The position numbers were made by a program, and so were the translations under genes. A DNA stretch of 8,947 nucleotides, taken from contig JAITRV010000202.1 of NCBI GenBank assembly GCA_031288215.1, positions 1-8,947 of the forward strand. The letters run 5' to 3'. The stretch is from Spirochaetaceae bacterium (GTDB taxonomy: Bacteria > Spirochaetota > Spirochaetia > Treponematales > Breznakiellaceae). Shown piece by piece: positions 6,225 to 8,947 of this stretch (position 1 is its first letter; every line of letters starts with the position of its first letter). The notes below the pieces were generated by a model. It worked only from the letters and a program-made list of their open reading frames with translations. It ran no database searches and had not been told where the DNA came from.

Positions 6225-7030
6225 TGGCGGAAAACCGGTTCCCGAGGGTTTCGGAATTATCCTTGGGTATAAAAAAGGGATCGGAGAAATCCGTACTTGA
6301 CCGCTGTTATTTTACGCCGCCCTTCAAAATTACCCATCCCTTTTATACCGAAGAAGGGTTGCTGTCGATTATGGTCCTCAGCGTTTCCGCGGGGCTTATG
6401 GCGGGGGACCGGCAGAAGATCGCCCTGTGCCTTGAAGACGGCGCCTCCGCCCGGATCGGCTCCCAGTCCTTTGAAAAAATTCACCGGATGGGAGAAACGC
6501 AGTCCGCCTGCCGGGAAACCGTCCTGACCCTGGAACGGGACGCCTTTTTGTGGTATGCCCCCCTGCCGGTAATCCCCTTTGCCCGGTCGGCCTTTGAAAG
6601 CCGCACGTCCGTTTATCTGCGGGATTCCACGTCCCGCCTGATCTACGCCGAGATCCTTGCCTGCGGCCGTTCCGCCCGGGGGGAACGTTTTGCCTGGCGG
6701 TTTTATAAAAACCGCCTCCGCGTCTTTGAGGGAGGCGCGCTGATCTATTTTGACAACAACGATTTCCGCCCCGCCGAAACGGACCCGGAAAGCTTCACCA
6801 TGTTTGAGGGCTATTCCCACTTTTCCAACTTACTTTTGGTAAACATCCCCCTTTCCCCGGAACAGCGGGAGGAGATAGGCCGCTCCCTCCGCCGTTTCCC
6901 CGGCGGCGTGGGGGGCGTGACCCTCACCGGCTCCGGGGCCCTCTGTGTCAGAACCCTGGGAAACAGCGCGGAAGCGGCCATGGAACAGCACCGGCGGATT
7001 CTGGCGCTGGCCCTGCCGCCGGCAAGATGA
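6224..7030 (+). CDS. ureD: Urease accessory protein UreD (UreH)
   Basis: UreD is the scaffold that docks on apourease and passes nickel from UreG through UreF to the active site. The 268-residue product has the expected length and blocks: SAGLMAGD early, then SQSFEKIHRMGE, YAPLPVIPFARSAFESRT, and LIYAEILACGRSARGERF. It lacks its own clear Shine-Dalgarno, and its ATG shares one base with the ureG stop, so translation probably depends on ribosomes finishing ureG. It is the last gene of the operon and is followed within 14 nt by a terminator-like structure. No urea channel, urea importer or nickel importer gene follows it in this window. Confidence 0.95.
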   Translation: MAENRFPRVSELSLGIKKGSEKSVLDRCYFTPPFKITHPFYTEEGLLSIMVLSVSAGLMAGDRQKIALCLEDGASARIGSQSFEKIHRMGETQSACRETVLTLERDAFLWYAPLPVIPFARSAFESRTSVYLRDSTSRLIYAEILACGRSARGERFAWRFYKNRLRVFEGGALIYFDNNDFRPAETDPESFTMFEGYSHFSNLLLVNIPLSPEQREEIGRSLRRFPGGVGGVTLTGSGALCVRTLGNSAEAAMEQHRRILALALPPAR

Positions 7031-7043
7031 GATGAACGGCGGC

Positions 7044-7113
7044 GGGGAGACTCAAGCCCGGCGCCGTCGGGAAAGCCCTTCGCGGTAAGCCCCCATCCCG
7101 TCTCCTCTTTTTT
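7044..7113 (+). terminator. Terminator-like structure after the urease operon
   Basis: GGGGAGAC (7044-7051) pairs with GTCTCCTC (7100-7107), with one G-U, and is followed directly by six T (7108-7113). The 48-nt interior can fold further, for example CCCG with CGGG around 7057-7071. The long interior is atypical for an intrinsic terminator. A competing stem, ACGGCG (7036-7041) with CGCCGT (7062-7067), is mutually exclusive with it. Its position 14 nt after ureD supports termination of the operon. Confidence 0.6.
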
Positions 7114-7119
7114 GTATAG

Positions 7120-7139
7120 TTATCCAAAATTATCCAAAA
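7120..7139 (+). repeat. 10-bp perfect tandem repeat upstream of the importer promoter
   Basis: TTATCCAAAA occurs twice in a row (7120-7129 and 7130-7139), about 25 bp upstream of the -35 hexamer. The spacing of one helical turn puts both copies on the same DNA face. It could be a regulator site or part of an AT-rich UP element or bent DNA. Confidence 0.85.
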
Positions 7140-7154
7140 AAATCTATTTTTTTC
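7135..7154. repeat. A7/T7 inverted repeat between the tandem repeat and the -35
   Basis: AAAAAAAT (7136-7143) and ATTTTTTT (7146-7153) form a perfect 8-bp inverted repeat around CT. The stem is A-T only, so it is weak as RNA. It may act as an UP-like AT tract for the promoter at 7164, or as a stem with a T run that adds a little termination after ureD. Confidence 0.5.
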
Positions 7155-7163
7155 AAATTCTCC

Positions 7164-7192
7164 TTGACATGCCATGCCATTCTAAGTATACT
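7164..7192 (+). promoter_or_regulatory. Strong sigma-70 promoter for the importer operon
   Basis: TTGACA (7164-7169) is a perfect -35. A 17-bp spacer leads to TATACT (7187-7192), five of six matches to the -10 consensus including the key T, A and final T. The upstream DNA is very AT-rich, as in UP elements. Transcription should start near 7199 and leave a leader of about 155 nt before the binding-protein gene. The spacer contains ATGCC twice in tandem (7169-7178). Confidence 0.85.
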
Positions 7193-7197
7193 ATTTA

Positions 7198-7212
7198 CAT
7201 AGTAATGCTATG
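7198..7212 (+). promoter_or_regulatory. Inverted repeat at the importer transcription start
   Basis: CATAG and CTATG form a perfect 5-bp inverted repeat around TAATG, covering the predicted +1. A repressor bound here would block initiation. It is short, so chance is possible. Confidence 0.35.
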
Positions 7213-7354
7213 AATTATTATAGAGAGGGTGAAAATCATGAAGTAAGGCGTGCCGGCCGGTTTCACGCGGCGCACAGACTGTTATGGATGCCTCTCAACG
7301 GGCAAAAGGTACATCAAAAACAAGAGAAAGAAAAGAAGACTAAAGGAGAAGATT
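7199..7354 (+). promoter_or_regulatory. Structured 5' leader of the importer mRNA
   Basis: The predicted 156-nt leader contains the minigene, a stem of GCGTG (7248-7252) with CACGC (7264-7268), and an alternative pairing of GTGC (7250-7253) with GCAC (7272-7275). An A/G-rich stretch follows, ending in the GGAG (7345-7348) of the binding-protein gene. I looked for the conserved cores of the TPP, guanidine-I and fluoride riboswitches and did not see them. I cannot exclude an unknown or divergent riboswitch. Confidence 0.3.
7238..7246 (+). CDS. Two-codon open frame (Met-Lys-stop) in the importer leader
   Basis: ATG AAG TAA is preceded by AGAGAGGG (7222-7229) at a normal 8-nt spacing. It lies in the same frame as the binding-protein gene 108 nt further on, and no other stop separates them. 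The codons in between would read as a basic peptide with a CYGC pair and RKKRRLKEK. It could be a leader minigene, the scar of a lengthened gene, or a chance start. The signal is real as sequence; translation is unproven. Confidence 0.25.
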   Translation: MK

Positions 7355-8401
7355 ATGAACCGAACACGTACACTTATCATCGCTTTCGCGCTTGCGTCCG
7401 CGGCCTGCTCCCGGACGGCGAACACGACCACCGCAAACGCCCCCGCGCCCGCCGAGAAAGCGGTCGACAAAGAAGCGGCGTTCCGCACGGAGCCGGCATC
7501 CCGGCGCGTTATACACATCGCGTATGACGGCGGGTTGTGTCAGGCGGCCATCCCGATAGCCCAGTTCAAAGGTTTTTTTGAAGCCGAAGGATTGAATACG
7601 GAGCTCACCAGAACAGGCGGCACGATGGACAATGCCCGGGACGCGCTCGCGGGCGGAAAAATAGACACCTCCGCGGGTATGATAGCGGGCTGGCTCAAGC
7701 CGATCACAAACGGCGTTGATATTCGCTTTACCGTAGGACTTCACACCGGATGCGCGTCCGCGTTTGTGCTTGCCAACAGTAATATTACGGCATTTGCGAA
7801 AGGACAGACTATCGCGATAAACGGCGGGATTGGCGGTGTTTACCACAATATCAGCTACCGCTTCATCGCTCACAATGGGTTCGTCCCGGGGGACTTCACC
7901 TGGAGGGACTTCCCCGCCGACCAGACCTTGCTTGTCCTGCAGAACGGAGACGCGGACGTCGCGGTTATGGCCGACCAGGTCGCGGAAAAGTGGGTGCAGG
8001 ACGGGACCCTCCGCCGCATCCGCTCCCTCCATGGAGACGCCGACTTTGCCGGCGAGGCGTGCTGCGTCATGGGCATAGCGGGCCCGTTTCTGGACGAAAA
8101 CCCGATCGCGAGTGAGAAAATCAGCCGCGCCGTCTATAAGGCCGCGCTATGGATCGGAGAAAGCGACGCGAACAAGGAGGAAGCCGCGCAGCTCCTGCTC
8201 GATAACGGGTACATAAGCGGGACAAAGGAATACGCCCTGTCACTCATGAAGCTCTTTCGCTGGGGTCTGCCAAACGATCTGACCGAAGCGACGCTGTACA
8301 CGTCGGTTGACGAATATCAGGCGCTCGGCGTCATATCCGGCACCTTAAGCGCGGAGGATGTCAAGGCGCAGATATGGGTCCCCCTTGATATCGAATCGTA
8401 A
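7355..8401 (+). CDS. ABC importer solute-binding lipoprotein, NMT1/SsuA/TauA-like
   Basis: This 348-residue lipoprotein captures a small solute outside the membrane for the permease that follows. The signal peptide ends in a loose lipobox (S15-A16-A17-C18), so C18 should be lipidated. A Thr/Ala/Pro-rich linker follows. The binding-protein body then starts (HIAYDGGLCQAAIPIAQFKG), with GFFEAEGLN and GGTMDNARDALAGGKID, as in nitrate/sulfonate/bicarbonate or pyrimidine-precursor binding proteins. Four cysteines (C62, C133, C236 and C237) lie in glycine-rich loops that may line the pocket. ATG 7355 is chosen over an in-frame GTG at 7250 because GGAG (7345-7348) is well placed and the earlier start would bury the signal peptide behind 35 basic residues. 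Codon choice (GCG, CGC, CCG, ATA) differs from the urease genes. The ligand is unknown, and the protein is not a UrtA-type urea binder. Confidence 0.85.
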   Translation: MNRTRTLIIAFALASAACSRTANTTTANAPAPAEKAVDKEAAFRTEPASRRVIHIAYDGGLCQAAIPIAQFKGFFEAEGLNTELTRTGGTMDNARDALAGGKIDTSAGMIAGWLKPITNGVDIRFTVGLHTGCASAFVLANSNITAFAKGQTIAINGGIGGVYHNISYRFIAHNGFVPGDFTWRDFPADQTLLVLQNGDADVAVMADQVAEKWVQDGTLRRIRSLHGDADFAGEACCVMGIAGPFLDENPIASEKISRAVYKAALWIGESDANKEEAAQLLLDNGYISGTKEYALSLMKLFRWGLPNDLTEATLYTSVDEYQALGVISGTLSAEDVKAQIWVPLDIES

Positions 8402-8414
8402 CGAGGCGTCCCGC

Positions 8415-8947
8415 ATGAAACTGACCGTATGGGAACTGCATCAATTGGAGCGGCCGCCGAAATCAAAACTCAGGCGGACGCTTGAAAGGGCCCTGTCGGC
8501 GCTGCCCCTGATTTTGGCCGTGGTTTTGCTGCTGGTATATACGCTCGTGCCAAACTTTCCGAAATACGCGGCGAACAAAGTCATGTACCCCATCAGCGGT
8601 ATCTATACGGCGGCAGCGGGTGCGGGAGCACTGTTCTTGCTCATCTGTCTGATATGGTCGTTCTTTTCGGAAAAGGCCTATGAAAACCTTGTCTATAAGG
8701 CTCCGCTGTACTGTGTAATAATCACGCTTCTGCTGCTCTACGACATCGCGACGCTCAAAACCGGCAAACTCCCGCTGCCCTACTTCCCGTGGGTTGACCG
8801 CATACTCCTCGCGATTATCGAGGACCGGAAAATGCTGCTCAACTGTATCGCCCATTCCCTGGTCCTGCTGTTTGCGGGTTACTGCTCCGGTGTGGCCGCG
8901 GGTCTGTTCTGCGGCGTGGGCGCGGGCTGGAGCCCGAAGATACGCTA
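8415..8947 (+). CDS. ABC importer permease with N-terminal membrane extension (3' end cut by window)
   Basis: This frame starts 13 nt after the binding protein and runs off the window edge after 177 codons. GAGG (8403-8406) lies 8 nt before ATG 8415. The last visible stretch (about 119-177) looks like the start of the SsuC/TauC-type permease domain: LPLPYFPWVDRILLAIIEDR, then AHSLVLLFAGYCSGVAAG, where the family usually has a proline-rich entry followed by a Ser-x-x-x-x-x-x-Gly helix. Before this are three extra hydrophobic segments, near residues 27-45, 62-84 and 96-114; family members usually have one. The EAA loop that contacts the ATPase is beyond the edge, as is any ATPase gene. The substrate is presumably that of the upstream lipoprotein. 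Confidence 0.8.
   Translation, partial: MKLTVWELHQLERPPKSKLRRTLERALSALPLILAVVLLLVYTLVPNFPKYAANKVMYPISGIYTAAAGAGALFLLICLIWSFFSEKAYENLVYKAPLYCVIITLLLLYDIATLKTGKLPLPYFPWVDRILLAIIEDRKMLLNCIAHSLVLLFAGYCSGVAAGLFCGVGAGWSPKIR

Noticed and set aside
7199..7354. Guanidine-I, TPP or fluoride riboswitch in the importer leader
   Set aside because: Binding proteins of this type are sometimes under such switches, but I did not find the conserved core sequences of any of them.
7210..7527. Plus-strand open frame of 105 codons overlapping the lipoprotein gene
   Set aside because: It has no Shine-Dalgarno and runs out of frame through a clear signal-peptide gene. Its product looks like frame noise.
7355..8947. 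Urt-type urea importer or Nik-type nickel importer
   Set aside because: The binding protein lacks branched-chain-amino-acid-type (UrtA) or peptide/nickel-type (NikA) features and matches the NMT1/SsuA/TauA style instead.

Overview
The window holds the end of a probable upstream gene, a lipid II flippase gene (murJ), a complete seven-gene urease operon in the order ureA-ureB-ureC-ureE-ureF-ureG-ureD, and the first two genes of a separate ABC importer. All genes are on the + strand. The likely source is a spirochaete of the Treponema group. The MurJ N-terminal region and overall sequence look treponemal, and the importer's binding protein has a short, loose lipobox (Ser-Ala-Ala-Cys) of the kind spirochaetes tolerate. 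This placement is from memory of the families, not from a search. The DNA is GC-rich, with AT-rich islands at the regulatory regions.

Region 1 (1-1743): a possible gene tail ends at 68. murJ follows, and its ribosome-binding site and start codon lie inside a strong 34-nt hairpin. Region 2 (1744-1912): the 169-nt urease leader carries a candidate sigma-70 promoter overlapping the murJ stop, two perfect inverted repeats, a sigma-54-like element with imperfect spacing, and a nearly perfect 16-bp tandem repeat just before the ureA ribosome-binding site. Region 3 (1913-7030): ureA, ureB and ureC encode the three structural subunits, with every nickel-ligand and catalytic residue I checked present. 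ureE, ureF, ureG and ureD encode the nickel-delivery chaperones. Spacing is tight throughout except for 61 nt before ureF, where a 14-bp unit carrying both a ribosome-binding site and a start codon is repeated about 3.7 times.

Region 4 (7031-7354): 324 nt without a conventional gene. It holds a terminator-like hairpin with a T run, a 10-bp tandem repeat, an A7/T7 inverted repeat, a near-consensus sigma-70 promoter, an inverted repeat at the predicted start of transcription, and a two-codon open frame in the leader. Region 5 (7355-8947): a lipoprotein solute-binding protein of the nitrate/sulfonate/bicarbonate/thiamine-precursor (NMT1/SsuA/TauA) type, then a permease cut by the window edge. 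The permease has an unusual N-terminal membrane extension.

The urease genes together make an active Ni urease that turns urea into ammonia and CO2, plausibly for nitrogen supply or acid control in a gut setting (inference). The importer is a separate transcription unit with visibly different codon choice, so its position beside urease is only weak evidence for a shared job. I found no RNA gene, insertion sequence, CRISPR array or phage gene. The least explained features are the murJ start hairpin, the repeat array at ureF, and the leader and substrate of the importer.
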